Of a stretch of DNA of 64,000 nucleotides, positions 16,685-24,971 are shown one piece after another (positions within the stretch are counted from its first letter, which is position 1; each line of letters begins with the position of its first letter). Position numbers and translations under genes: made by a program. A model generated the notes under the pieces. It searched no databases. It was given only the letters and a program-made list of their open reading frames with translations, and had not been told where the DNA came from. This DNA comes from Micromonospora chokoriensis (GTDB lineage: Bacteria > Actinomycetota > Actinomycetes > Mycobacteriales > Micromonosporaceae), in NCBI RefSeq assembly GCF_900091505.1, contig NZ_LT607409.1, forward strand, positions 4,526,001 to 4,590,000, given 5' to 3'.

Positions 16685-18240
16685 GTCCCGACCGCCGCCG
16701 CCCGTCGCGCCGCGTACCGCTCGCGTAACGCCCGCTTGTCCACCTTCACCGACCGGTTCACCGGCAGCCGGTCGACGATCTCGACAGCGGCCGGCGCCCA
16801 CATCTCGTTGAGTTCCGCGGTCACCAGGTCGATCAGCTCCGCCCCGCCCACGGTCGCGCCCGGGGCGAGCACCACGTACGCGTACGGGACCTCGCCGACC
16901 GTCTCGTCCGGTACGCCGATCACGGCGGCGGCGCGTACCTGGGGGTGCCCGGCCAGCACGTCCTCGATCGGACGGCAGAAGATCGCCCAGTTCCGCCGGT
17001 GCGTGACGATCATGTCGTGCGCGCGGTCGACCAGGTAGAGGTAACCGTCGTCGTCCAGGTGACCGATGTCGCGGGTACGCACCCAGCCGTCGACGAGCGT
17101 CTGCGCGGTCAACTCCGGCTGACCGTGGTAGCCGGCGAAGCTCAGCCGGGTGTGCACCCACACCTCACCGTCGCGTCCGGTGGGCAGCACCGTGCCGTCG
17201 TCGTCGCGGATCTCGATGCGCACGTCGCCGTACGGGCGGCCGCAGGAGCGCAGCCGCTCCGGGTGCTCCGGGTCGTCGGTCAACCCGGGCAGCGCGGTGA
17301 TCACGACGGCTTCGCTGAGGCCGTACACGATGCGCAGGACCGGGCCGAACCGCGCGATGGCCTGGCGCAGCCGGGCGGGCGCGGCGGGCCCGGCGCCCAC
17401 ATTGAACATGAACATGGTGGAGAAGTCCGCGCCGACCAGCGCCGGGTGGTCCAGCAGCTCGTAGAGCATCGGCGGGGTGACGAAGGTGGAGGTGATGCGC
17501 TCCCGCTGGACGGTGTCCACGAAGGCCGCCGGGTCCCAGTCGTCGCGCAGGAACAGCACCCCACCGGTGAACAGGTTGAACAGGGCGGTGATCTGCCCGC
17601 TGGCCAGCCACATCGGTGAGTGCGACAGGTGCCGCAGCAGGGGGAACCCGGCGGCACGGAAGTCGGCGGCCAGGGTGAGGATCTGGGCGTAGAAACCCTC
17701 GGTGTGGTGCACCAGCTTGGGGCTGCCGGTGGTGCCGCTGGTCTGCAGGAACGACTCCGGCGTCGCCCCGGGCGCCGGTAACTCCGCCACGTCGGCGGGA
17801 GCGGTGAGGTCCGGGCCGGCGCCGCCCGCGCCCAGGCAGCACACCGGCGTGCCGGGCAGCGCGGCGGCCAGGGCCGGGCCCAGGCTGCCCGGATCCCGGG
17901 CGTCGTAGACCAGGGCGTCCGGGCGGGCCAGGCTGATGAACTCGTCGACCTCCCGGCGGGACGTGACCGGAGCGACCCACATCGTCCGGCAGCCGATCAG
18001 GTGCAACGCGAGCTGGAGCAACGGGCCCTCGACCGCGTTCGCGACGGTCACCAGCACCGCCGCGCCGGGGCGTACGCCGTGCCGGGTCAGCGTCGCCGCC
18101 ATCGTCCGCACCAGCGCGGCGGCCTCGACGTAGGTGAGTCTGCGTCCGCCGCCGACCAGCGCCTCCCGGTCACCGAAGTCGGCGAAGAGATCCAGCGCCC
18201 GGTCCACGTAGGTCGTCGTACGCCCAGCTCCGTCAGTCAT
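16681..18240 (-). CDS. Acyl-AMP ligase / benzoate-CoA-ligase-like ANL enzyme
   Basis: A 519-residue adenylating enzyme with P-loop LQTSGTTGSPKLVHH, FMFNVGAGPAAP, YGLSEAVV, and the C-terminal lysine region NRSVKVDKRALRERY. The N-terminal half resembles aryl/fatty acid CoA ligases. ATG 18240 has a GAAGGGGG ribosome-binding site. It is the second ANL enzyme in the window and forms a two-gene operon with the exporter. It could activate an aryl acid derived from the Hpg route or a fatty acid; sequence alone does not decide. Confidence 0.8.
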   Translation of the reverse strand: MTDGAGRTTTYVDRALDLFADFGDREALVGGGRRLTYVEAAALVRTMAATLTRHGVRPGAAVLVTVANAVEGPLLQLALHLIGCRTMWVAPVTSRREVDEFISLARPDALVYDARDPGSLGPALAAALPGTPVCCLGAGGAGPDLTAPADVAELPAPGATPESFLQTSGTTGSPKLVHHTEGFYAQILTLAADFRAAGFPLLRHLSHSPMWLASGQITALFNLFTGGVLFLRDDWDPAAFVDTVQRERITSTFVTPPMLYELLDHPALVGADFSTMFMFNVGAGPAAPARLRQAIARFGPVLRIVYGLSEAVVITALPGLTDDPEHPERLRSCGRPYGDVRIEIRDDDGTVLPTGRDGEVWVHTRLSFAGYHGQPELTAQTLVDGWVRTRDIGHLDDDGYLYLVDRAHDMIVTHRRNWAIFCRPIEDVLAGHPQVRAAAVIGVPDETVGEVPYAYVVLAPGATVGGAELIDLVTAELNEMWAPAAVEIVDRLPVNRSVKVDKRALRERYAARRAAAVGT

Positions 18241-18409
18241 CCGGTGGCCCCCTTCTTCAGAAAGCGGCGCGCCCGGTGACGACGCGACGGCGGCGCGCGC
18301 TCCGGTGGGCCCACCGCCTGCGAGCCTAGGCCGGTAACGGCTGGTCGGAACCGTGCCGACGGGCGGTCCGGCAGACCCGCCGGACATTTGATCGCGTCGA
18401 TCAGGTTGA

Positions 18410-18439
18410 TTGACGCCCGTCAGCGGCGGCGGCTAGGTT
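18410..18439 (+). promoter_or_regulatory. Candidate promoter for the SGNH esterase gene
   Basis: TTGACG at 18410-18415 and TAGGTT at 18434-18439 are separated by 18 bases, close to the actinobacterial housekeeping pattern. They lie 67 bases upstream of the ATG at 18506. Confidence 0.4.
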
Positions 18440-18505
18440 TCTGGACCATCGTCCAGGCGGGAGCCGTCCGTGGACGACCCTGGGCTGCCACACGATGGAG
18501 GTTCC

Positions 18506-19810
18506 ATGTCGACCCCGAAGAGATGGCATGTCGTCGCCGCCGCGGCTGTGTTACTGGTCGCCGGGGCACCCGCCGTCGTCGCCAGCGCCGGCCCGTCCGA
18601 GGCCGGCGCCGGCCGACCCGACCGCTTCGACTGGGCGGGTAGCTGGGCCACCGCGGTCACCCGCGGCAACTCGGTCGGCCTGACCAACACCGGCCTCAAC
18701 AACCAGAGTGTCCGGATGGTCGTGCACGTCTCGGTGGGCGGCCCGGCACTGCGGGTCCGGCTGAGCAACCTGTACGGCGAGCAGGCGGTCGCCGTCGGCC
18801 GGGCCACCGTCGCCCGCCCCGACACCGCCACCCCCGACGACCTGTCCGACATCGATCCGGCCTCGCTGCGTCCGCTGACCTTCAGCGGCGTCGCCTCGGC
18901 GACCATGAACCGGGGCGCCGAGCTGCTCAGCGACCCGTTGACGTTCCCGGTCGCGGACGACAGCGACCTGGTGGTCACCGTGCACTTCCCGACGCCGACC
19001 GGCCCGACCACCTTCCACGGGCAGTCCCAGCAGGCCAACTTCATCGGCGCCGGCGACCTGACCGGGGCCGCCGAGGGCACCGGGTTCACCACCCGACCCA
19101 CCTGCTGCTGGTTCTTCCTCTCCGGCATCGACGTGCACCGCAAGGCGACCCCGGGCGCGTTGGTGGTGCTCAGCGACTCCATCGGTGACGGCAACGGCAG
19201 CACCGTCAACGCCAACCGGCGCTGGCCCGACCTGCTGTCCGACCGGCTGCTCGCCGCCCGCCCGGACGCGCGTACCCCCGGTGTGCTCAACCTCAGCCTG
19301 GCCGGCAACCGCCTGAACCACGAGGGCACCGAACCGGGTGACGGCAACTACCCGGGCTACTACCAGCTCGGCCCGAACGCGGCGGCCCGGCTCAACGAGG
19401 ACGTCTTCGCGCAGACCGGTGTGCGTACCGTCGTCACCCACCTGGGCATCAACGACATCTGGATGTCCAACGACTCACCCGAGGCGATCATCGCCACCCT
19501 CCGGCAGATCAACCAGCAGGTCCAGCAGCGCGGACTGACCAGCCTGGTGGCCACGCTGACCCCGTACGAGGGGCACGGGGCGCCCGGCGTGTGGACCGCG
19601 CAGAAGGAGGCCACCCGCCAGGCGGTCAACACGTACCTGCGGGGCAGCCGGGAGTTCGACGGGCTGCTCGACTTCGACCGGGTGCTGCGTGACCCGGCGC
19701 GGCCCAGCGCGCTGCTGCCCGCGTACGACTCGGGGGATCACATCCACCCGAACGACGCCGGCAACCAGGCCCTCGCCGACGCCGTGCCGCTGCGGCTGCT
19801 CGGCCTCTGA
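18506..19810 (+). CDS. Secreted SGNH/GDSL lipase-esterase
   Basis: A 434-residue exported esterase. The signal peptide has a KRWH n-region and core VVAAAAVLLVAGAPAVV. A beta-rich N-terminal domain (~residues 35-200) precedes the SGNH core: VVLSDSIGDG (Ser), NLSLAGN (Gly), THLGINDIW (Asn), and SGDHIHPND (Asp/His). Likely hydrolyses an extracellular ester. A GGAGG ribosome-binding site precedes ATG 18506. Confidence 0.82.
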   Translation: MSTPKRWHVVAAAAVLLVAGAPAVVASAGPSEAGAGRPDRFDWAGSWATAVTRGNSVGLTNTGLNNQSVRMVVHVSVGGPALRVRLSNLYGEQAVAVGRATVARPDTATPDDLSDIDPASLRPLTFSGVASATMNRGAELLSDPLTFPVADDSDLVVTVHFPTPTGPTTFHGQSQQANFIGAGDLTGAAEGTGFTTRPTCCWFFLSGIDVHRKATPGALVVLSDSIGDGNGSTVNANRRWPDLLSDRLLAARPDARTPGVLNLSLAGNRLNHEGTEPGDGNYPGYYQLGPNAAARLNEDVFAQTGVRTVVTHLGINDIWMSNDSPEAIIATLRQINQQVQQRGLTSLVATLTPYEGHGAPGVWTAQKEATRQAVNTYLRGSREFDGLLDFDRVLRDPARPSALLPAYDSGDHIHPNDAGNQALADAVPLRLLGL

Positions 19811-19876
19811 CACCGGCCGGGGGTGGCGGGCGATCCCCGCCGCCCCCGGCGTCGACATCCTGGGGAGGACGACGTC

Positions 19877-21088
19877 GTGACGGTGCAGGAACTGCTCACC
19901 GGCCTGTACAGCGAAGAGGGCCGACAGAACCCCTATCCGTGGTACGCCGAGCTGCACCGGCTCGGCCCGGTCAGCGCGGTGCCGCCCCGCGCCGAGCACA
20001 AGACGGTGGCCGCGGTGGCGGTCGGCTACGACGTGATCGACGAGGTGCTGCGCGATCCGGAGTGGACCAAACAACCACCGCCGGGCTGGCAGGAACAGGA
20101 GATCCTGCGCACCTTCCAGACCTCGATGATGTTCGTGAACCCGCCCGACCACACGCGGATGCGGCACGTGTTCTCCCGCACCTTCACCCCGCGTCGGCTG
20201 GGCGCGCTGGAACCGGTGATCGTACGCGTCGTCGACGACCTGCTGGACCGGATGGCCGACGCCGGGAACAGCGAAGTCGACTTCGTGGCGGACTTCGCGT
20301 ACCCGATCCCGGCGTTGGTGATGGCCGAGTTCATCGGCATCCCGGCGGGGCAGTTGGCGTGGTACCGCGAACGGGTGGACTGGATCGACGAGTTCCTCGA
20401 CGTCGCCGGGAAGACCCCGCAGCGGCTGGCCGCCGCCAACACGGCGGCCGAGGAGCTGCGGGTCTTCTACCGGGAGCTGCTGGCGCACCGCCGCAGGACG
20501 CCCGGTGACGACCTGCTCAGCGGGCTCGTGGAGGCCCTCGACTCGGGTGAGGTGGAGCTGACCGAGGACGAGCTGATCAGCAACCTGATCGTGCTGTTCA
20601 ACGCCAGTTTCGTCACCACCGTCTACATGTTCAGCAACGGCCTGCCGCTGCTGCTGGCCCACCCGAAGACGGTCGCCGCGCTGAGCACCGACGAGAAACT
20701 GACCCAGGGCTGCGTCGACGAGGTGCTGCGGCTGGAGAGCCCCGTGCACTTCCTGGCCCGGGCCGCGCCGACGGACACGGAACTGGCCGGCGTGCCGGTG
20801 GCCCGGGACGACAACGTGCTGATCATCATCGGTGCGGCCAACCGGGATCCGGCACGCTTCCCCGAGCCGGACGTCTTCGACCCGACCCGGCCCGGCCCGC
20901 CGTCGCTGGCCTTCGGGGTGGGGTTGCACTTCTGTCTCGGCGCGGCGGTGTCCCGGTTGGAGGGGCGTCTCGCGCTGCCCCGCCTGTTCGCCCGCTTCCC
21001 GGGCCTGACGGTCACCGAGACACCCACGTACAGCGGCAGCCTGTTCCTGCGCGGCATCGACAAGCTGCTCGTCAGCACCGGCGGATAG
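19877..21088 (+). CDS. Cytochrome P450 with atypical I-helix
   Basis: A 403-residue P450. The heme loop is FGVGLHFCLG with Cys353 as ligand, and the ExxR pair is in EVLRLESP. The I-helix oxygen-activation motif, normally A-G-x-[D/E]-T-T, reads A-S-F-V-T-T: the Gly and the acid are both lost while the two Thr remain. This could alter proton delivery or point to non-hydroxylating chemistry. GTG 19877 has GGGGAGG upstream. It leads the P450/hydrolase/hmo/hpgT operon, with seven bases to the next gene. Confidence 0.85.
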   Translation: MTVQELLTGLYSEEGRQNPYPWYAELHRLGPVSAVPPRAEHKTVAAVAVGYDVIDEVLRDPEWTKQPPPGWQEQEILRTFQTSMMFVNPPDHTRMRHVFSRTFTPRRLGALEPVIVRVVDDLLDRMADAGNSEVDFVADFAYPIPALVMAEFIGIPAGQLAWYRERVDWIDEFLDVAGKTPQRLAAANTAAEELRVFYRELLAHRRRTPGDDLLSGLVEALDSGEVELTEDELISNLIVLFNASFVTTVYMFSNGLPLLLAHPKTVAALSTDEKLTQGCVDEVLRLESPVHFLARAAPTDTELAGVPVARDDNVLIIIGAANRDPARFPEPDVFDPTRPGPPSLAFGVGLHFCLGAAVSRLEGRLALPRLFARFPGLTVTETPTYSGSLFLRGIDKLLVSTGG

Positions 21089-21095
21089 GAGCGAC

Positions 21096-22082
21096 ATGTC
21101 AGTGCACCCGGAGGTGGCGGCGTACCGGGCGGCCCGCGCCGCGGCCGGCACCCCGCCGCTGTACACGCAGACCCTTGCCGAGGCTCGCGCCGCGGACCTG
21201 GCCGCGATCCGCGCCGGCAGCGGGGTGGTCGAGCCGGTGGCCGAGGTACGCGACGAGCGCATTCCCGGCCCGGCCGGTGAGCTGCCGCTGCGGGTGTACC
21301 GGCCGGCCGGGGCGGGTCCGCTGCCCACGCTGCTGTACTTCTTCGGCGGCGGCTGGACGCTCGGCAGCATCGACACCGCCGACGGCATCTGCCGGAGGCT
21401 GACCAACACGGTGCCCTGCCAGGTGATCACCGTCGGGTACCGGCTCGCGCCCGAGCACCCCTTCCCGGCGGCGGTGCACGACTGTCACGCGGCCACCCGC
21501 TGGGTCGCCGAGCACGCCGAGCTGCTGGGCGTGGACCCGGACCGCTTGGCGGTGGGCGGGGACAGCGCGGGTGGGAACCTGGCCGCCGCGGTCACCCTGC
21601 TCTGCCGCGCCGGCGGGCCCTCCCTCGCCGCGCAGCTCCTGGTCTACCCGAACACCGACCAGAGCGGCGACCCGGCCGACCCGGCCGACGGCGACCCGAC
21701 GCTGTTCAACAGCCGGTCGGTGGCCTGGTACCGGAGGCACTACCTCGCCGACCCGGCCCTGGCCCGGGATCCGCTCGCGTCACCGCTGCTCGCCGACGAC
21801 CTGACCGGCCTGCCCCCGGCGCTGGTGGTCACCGCCGAGGTGGACCCGCTCTGCGCCGAGGGGCAGCGGTACGCGCAGCGCCTGGACGCCGCCGGCGTGC
21901 CCACCCGGTCGGCGCACTACCCGGGGATGATCCACGGTTTCTTCGCCATGCCGGGCGTCTTCACCGACGGCCGACGGGCGCAGGCGGACGCGGCGGCGTT
22001 CCTGCGGGAACGGTTCGGGCTGCCGTCCGCGCGCGACGAGGTGCCGGGAACCCCGACCGACCCGGCGGTACGCGGTGGGTGA
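21096..22082 (+). CDS. Alpha/beta hydrolase (hormone-sensitive-lipase type)
   Basis: A 328-residue esterase/acyl hydrolase. The nucleophile Ser is in GGDSAGGN, Asp in VTAEVDPLC, and His in PGMIHGFF. The oxyanion motif HGGG appears as FFGGGW, with His changed to Phe. ATG 21096 has a GGATAGGAG site. It overlaps hmo by 8 bases. It may release or cleave an ester in the pathway. Confidence 0.8.
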   Translation: MSVHPEVAAYRAARAAAGTPPLYTQTLAEARAADLAAIRAGSGVVEPVAEVRDERIPGPAGELPLRVYRPAGAGPLPTLLYFFGGGWTLGSIDTADGICRRLTNTVPCQVITVGYRLAPEHPFPAAVHDCHAATRWVAEHAELLGVDPDRLAVGGDSAGGNLAAAVTLLCRAGGPSLAAQLLVYPNTDQSGDPADPADGDPTLFNSRSVAWYRRHYLADPALARDPLASPLLADDLTGLPPALVVTAEVDPLCAEGQRYAQRLDAAGVPTRSAHYPGMIHGFFAMPGVFTDGRRAQADAAAFLRERFGLPSARDEVPGTPTDPAVRGG

Positions 22083-23175
22083 GCCGCTGCCGACCGACCT
22101 GCCCGCCGTGTCGCTCGCCGACTACGCCGAACGGGCCCGGACGGTGCTGCCGCCGGACGTGTGGGACTACGTCGACGGCGGCAGCGCCGCCGAGGTGACG
22201 GTCGCCGCCAACCGGGGCGCGTTGGACCGGGTCGCCGTCCTGCCCCGGGTGCTGCGCGGGGTGGACACCGTCGACCTCGGCACCCGACTGCTCGGCCGCC
22301 CGTACGCCATGCCGGTCGGGGTGGCGCCGATGGCGTACCAGCGGCTGGTGCACCCGGACGGGGAGGTGGGTTTGGCCTCGGCGGCCGGCACGGCCGGGAT
22401 CCCGTACCTGGCGAGCACGCTGGGCAGCACACCCGTCGAGGAGGTCACCGCCGTCGGGGCGGAGGTGTGGTTCCAGCTCTACTGGCTGCGCGACCGGGCG
22501 CTCGTCGGCGACCTGCTGGCCCGGGTCGTCGCGGCCGGGTGCCGGGCGCTGGTGGTCACCGTGGACGTCCCGGTGCTCGGCCGGCGTCCGCGCGACCTGC
22601 GCAACGCGTTCCGGCTGCCCGACGACGTGGTGGCCGCGAACCTGCCCGACGGGCGCGACGCTCTGGCGCACTCCGGTGCCCCCGGGGTGTCCGCGATCGC
22701 CGCGCACACCGCCGCCTCGTTCGCGCCTGCGCTGCGCTGGGCGGATCTGGCCTGGCTGCGTGAGCGGGTCGACCTGCCGCTGGTGGTCAAGGGGGTGCTG
22801 GATCCCCGGGACGCGGTCGAGGCGGTCCGGATCGGCGCGGACGCGGTGGTCGTGTCCAACCACGGCGGCCGGCAACTCGACGGCGCCCCGGCCAGCGTCA
22901 CCATGCTGCCGGAGGTCGTCGACGCGGTCGGTGACAGGTGTCAGGTGCTGCTGGACAGTGGCATCCGCGGCGGCACCGACGTGCTGCGGGCGCTGGCGTT
23001 GGGCGCCGCCGGGGTGCTGCTCGGTCGGCCGTTGCTCTGGGCGCTGGCCGCCGGCGGCGAACGTGGCGCGCGGGACGCGTTGGCGCTGCTCGCCGTCGAG
23101 CTGACCGACGCGCTCACCCTGGCCGGCTGCGCCGACCCGGCGGCGGCGGCCGAGCTGCGGACACTCGGCCCGTGA
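22075..23175 (+). CDS. hmo: FMN-dependent 2-hydroxyacid oxidase, likely 4-hydroxymandelate oxidase
   Basis: A 366-residue TIM-barrel flavoenzyme of the glycolate/lactate oxidase family. Landmarks are DVWDYVDGGS, VGVAPMAYQ, LVVKGVLDPRDA, the catalytic His263 in VSNHGGRQLDG, and LLDSGIRGGTDV. In Hpg pathways the homologue oxidises 4-hydroxymandelate to 4-hydroxybenzoylformate. The immediately following HpgT-like gene and hmaS elsewhere in the window support that substrate. A generic lactate or mandelate oxidase is the alternative. The start overlaps the hydrolase stop. Confidence 0.8.
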   Translation: MGEPLPTDLPAVSLADYAERARTVLPPDVWDYVDGGSAAEVTVAANRGALDRVAVLPRVLRGVDTVDLGTRLLGRPYAMPVGVAPMAYQRLVHPDGEVGLASAAGTAGIPYLASTLGSTPVEEVTAVGAEVWFQLYWLRDRALVGDLLARVVAAGCRALVVTVDVPVLGRRPRDLRNAFRLPDDVVAANLPDGRDALAHSGAPGVSAIAAHTAASFAPALRWADLAWLRERVDLPLVVKGVLDPRDAVEAVRIGADAVVVSNHGGRQLDGAPASVTMLPEVVDAVGDRCQVLLDSGIRGGTDVLRALALGAAGVLLGRPLLWALAAGGERGARDALALLAVELTDALTLAGCADPAAAAELRTLGP

Positions 23176-24515
23176 CCGCCACCGAACCGGTCGACCTGAC
23201 CGCCGCCGACCTGACCGCCGCCGACCTGCACCCCGCGCTGGGCGACCCGGCGCTGACCTCGATGAACTTCCTCAACGAGGTGTCCGAGCGCTACCCGGCG
23301 GCGGTGTCCCTCGCGGCCGGACGGCCGTACGAGGAGTTCTTCGACGTCGCGGCGGTGCACCGGCACCTCGACACGTTCCACCGGCACCTCACCGACGACC
23401 TGGGTCACCCGCCCGAGCAGGCGCGGCGGCTGCTGTTGCAGTACGGCCGGACCAAGGGCATCGTGCACCACCTGGTCGCCCGCAACCTCGCCGTCGACGA
23501 GGGCATCACCGTCGACCCGGAGGCCGTCGTGGTGACCGTCGGCTGCCAGGAGGCGATGTTCCTGGTCCTGCGGGCGCTGCGGACCGGGCCGACGGACGTG
23601 CTGCTCGCCGTCGCACCGACCTACGTCGGCCTGACCGGGGCGGCCCGCCTGGTGGACCTGCCGGTGTGGCCGGTCGCCGGCGGTCCGTCCGGGGTGGACC
23701 TGGCCGACCTGTCGGCCCAGGCGCGGCGGGCCCGGGCGGCGGGGCTACGGCCGCGTGCCTGTTACGTGATGCCGGACTTCGCCAACCCGTCCGGGGTCAG
23801 CATCTCCGCGGCGGACCGGCGGCGGTTGCTCACCCTCGCCGCCGAGGAGGACCTGCTGCTGCTGGAGGACAACCCGTACGGGCTGTTCCACGTCGACGAC
23901 GGGCGGCGCCCGCCCACCCTCAAGGCGGTGGACACCGAGCGGCGGGTCGTCTACCTCGGCTCGTTCGCCAAGACCGTGCTGCCCGGCGCGCGGGTCGGTT
24001 ACGTGGTCGCCGACCAGCGGGTCGCCGGCCCGGACGGCCGGATCGGCCCGCTCGCGGACCAGCTCGCCATGATCAAGAGCATGGTCACGGTGAACACGTC
24101 GCCGATCGCGCAGGCCGTGATCGGTGGCCGGTTGCTGGAGCACGGATGCAGCCTGATCCCGGCGAACACGCGGGAGCGCTCCGCGTACACGAGGAATCTG
24201 CGTCACCTGGTGACCGGGCTGCGCCGCCGGTTCCCGGCCGGGACGGACGGTCCGGCGGCGGTGCGCTGGACGGTGCCGGCCGGCGGGTTCTTCGTGGTGG
24301 TGACGGTGCCGTTCCCGGTTGACGACGCCCTGCTGGACCGCTCGGCGCGCGACTACGGGGTGCTGTGGACGCCGATGGCGCACTTCTACGACGACACCGC
24401 GCCGGTGTGCGCGCTGCGGCTGTCGGTCAGCGCGGTGACGCCGGCGCAGATCGACGTCGGGTTGGACCGCCTCGCGGCGCTGATCACCGACGAGTTGGCC
24501 GCTCGGGCGAGTTGA
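23172..24515 (+). CDS. hpgT: PLP aminotransferase, likely 4-hydroxyphenylglycine aminotransferase
   Basis: A 447-residue fold-type I aminotransferase. The PLP lysine is Lys267 in YLGSFAKTVLPGARVG, with PDFANPSG and LLLEDNPYGLF upstream. The N-terminal segment (MNFLNEVSERYP, AGRPYEEFF) resembles HpgT/Pgat of glycopeptide clusters and there is no GntR-type DNA-binding domain, so it is not a MocR regulator. It would aminate 4-hydroxybenzoylformate to Hpg, usually with tyrosine as donor. The first residues hold a short LTAAD duplication. GTG 23172 overlaps the hmo stop. Confidence 0.78.
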   Translation: MTATEPVDLTAADLTAADLHPALGDPALTSMNFLNEVSERYPAAVSLAAGRPYEEFFDVAAVHRHLDTFHRHLTDDLGHPPEQARRLLLQYGRTKGIVHHLVARNLAVDEGITVDPEAVVVTVGCQEAMFLVLRALRTGPTDVLLAVAPTYVGLTGAARLVDLPVWPVAGGPSGVDLADLSAQARRARAAGLRPRACYVMPDFANPSGVSISAADRRRLLTLAAEEDLLLLEDNPYGLFHVDDGRRPPTLKAVDTERRVVYLGSFAKTVLPGARVGYVVADQRVAGPDGRIGPLADQLAMIKSMVTVNTSPIAQAVIGGRLLEHGCSLIPANTRERSAYTRNLRHLVTGLRRRFPAGTDGPAAVRWTVPAGGFFVVVTVPFPVDDALLDRSARDYGVLWTPMAHFYDDTAPVCALRLSVSAVTPAQIDVGLDRLAALITDELAARAS

Positions 24516-24578
24516 CACACCGCGTTCATCGGATGGCAATGCGCGACGGCCCGCGGCCCGTCGTCCTGGGTGGACGGT

Positions 24579-24584
24579 CATAAT
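24579..24584 (+). promoter_or_regulatory. -10 element of a probable leaderless transcript
   Basis: CATAAT ends seven bases before ATG 24592, and no ribosome-binding site is present. Transcription would start at or next to the A of the start codon. Confidence 0.4.
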
Positions 24585-24591
24585 AGGCCGC

Positions 24592-24843
24592 ATGGTTGCC
24601 TGGGAGTACGCCCTGCTCGTCCGCCGCTATCAGGGACAGGGCCGCAATTTCCATGTCTCGTTCGTCTGGTACGCGCCGGACGGGTCCCGTAAGGACATCA
24701 CCGCCTACGGGGACACCGCCATCGCGCACCTCAACCGGGCCGGCCGGGAGGGGTGGGAGTTGGTCTCCGCCGCCGAGGACGTCAACAACGTCCAGGGCAG
24801 CACCGAAGTCCACCGCTACCACCTAAAACGCCCCCTAGCCTAA
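24592..24843 (+). CDS. Small DUF4177-like protein
   Basis: An 83-residue protein. The stretch HLNRAGREGWELVSA matches the 'LN-x-x-G-x-x-G-W-E-L-V' signature of DUF4177 proteins, and the N-terminal WEYALLV strand fits the same fold. The function is unknown. It is probably monocistronic, converging on glyA across a large palindrome. Confidence 0.6.
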   Translation: MVAWEYALLVRRYQGQGRNFHVSFVWYAPDGSRKDITAYGDTAIAHLNRAGREGWELVSAAEDVNNVQGSTEVHRYHLKRPLA

Positions 24844-24867
24844 CTCCCACCCCGCCCCCCCGTCCGG

Positions 24868-24942
24868 GTCGATCATGGAGTTGTGGTGGTGGACAAATGA
24901 CACTGTCCACCCTGATTCGGGCACCACAACTCCATGATCGAC
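24868..24942. repeat. Nested palindrome between convergent genes (terminator / dispersed element)
   Basis: Outer arms are perfect over 20 bases (24868-24887 and 24923-24942). An inner hairpin with 8-base arms (24888-24895 GGTGGACA, 24904-24911 TGTCCACC) sits inside. It lies between the stop codons of the DUF4177-like gene and glyA, so it can act as a bidirectional terminator. Related partial copies at 10167-10185 and 52010-52021 suggest a dispersed element. Confidence 0.65.
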
Positions 24943-24971
24943 GCGATCCGGCCGGGGCGGGTCAGGTCACG

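Noticed and set aside
1..24515. A glycopeptide antibiotic cluster
   Set aside because: Hpg genes are present, but there is no NRPS, Oxy P450 set, glycosyltransferase or Van resistance gene inside the window.
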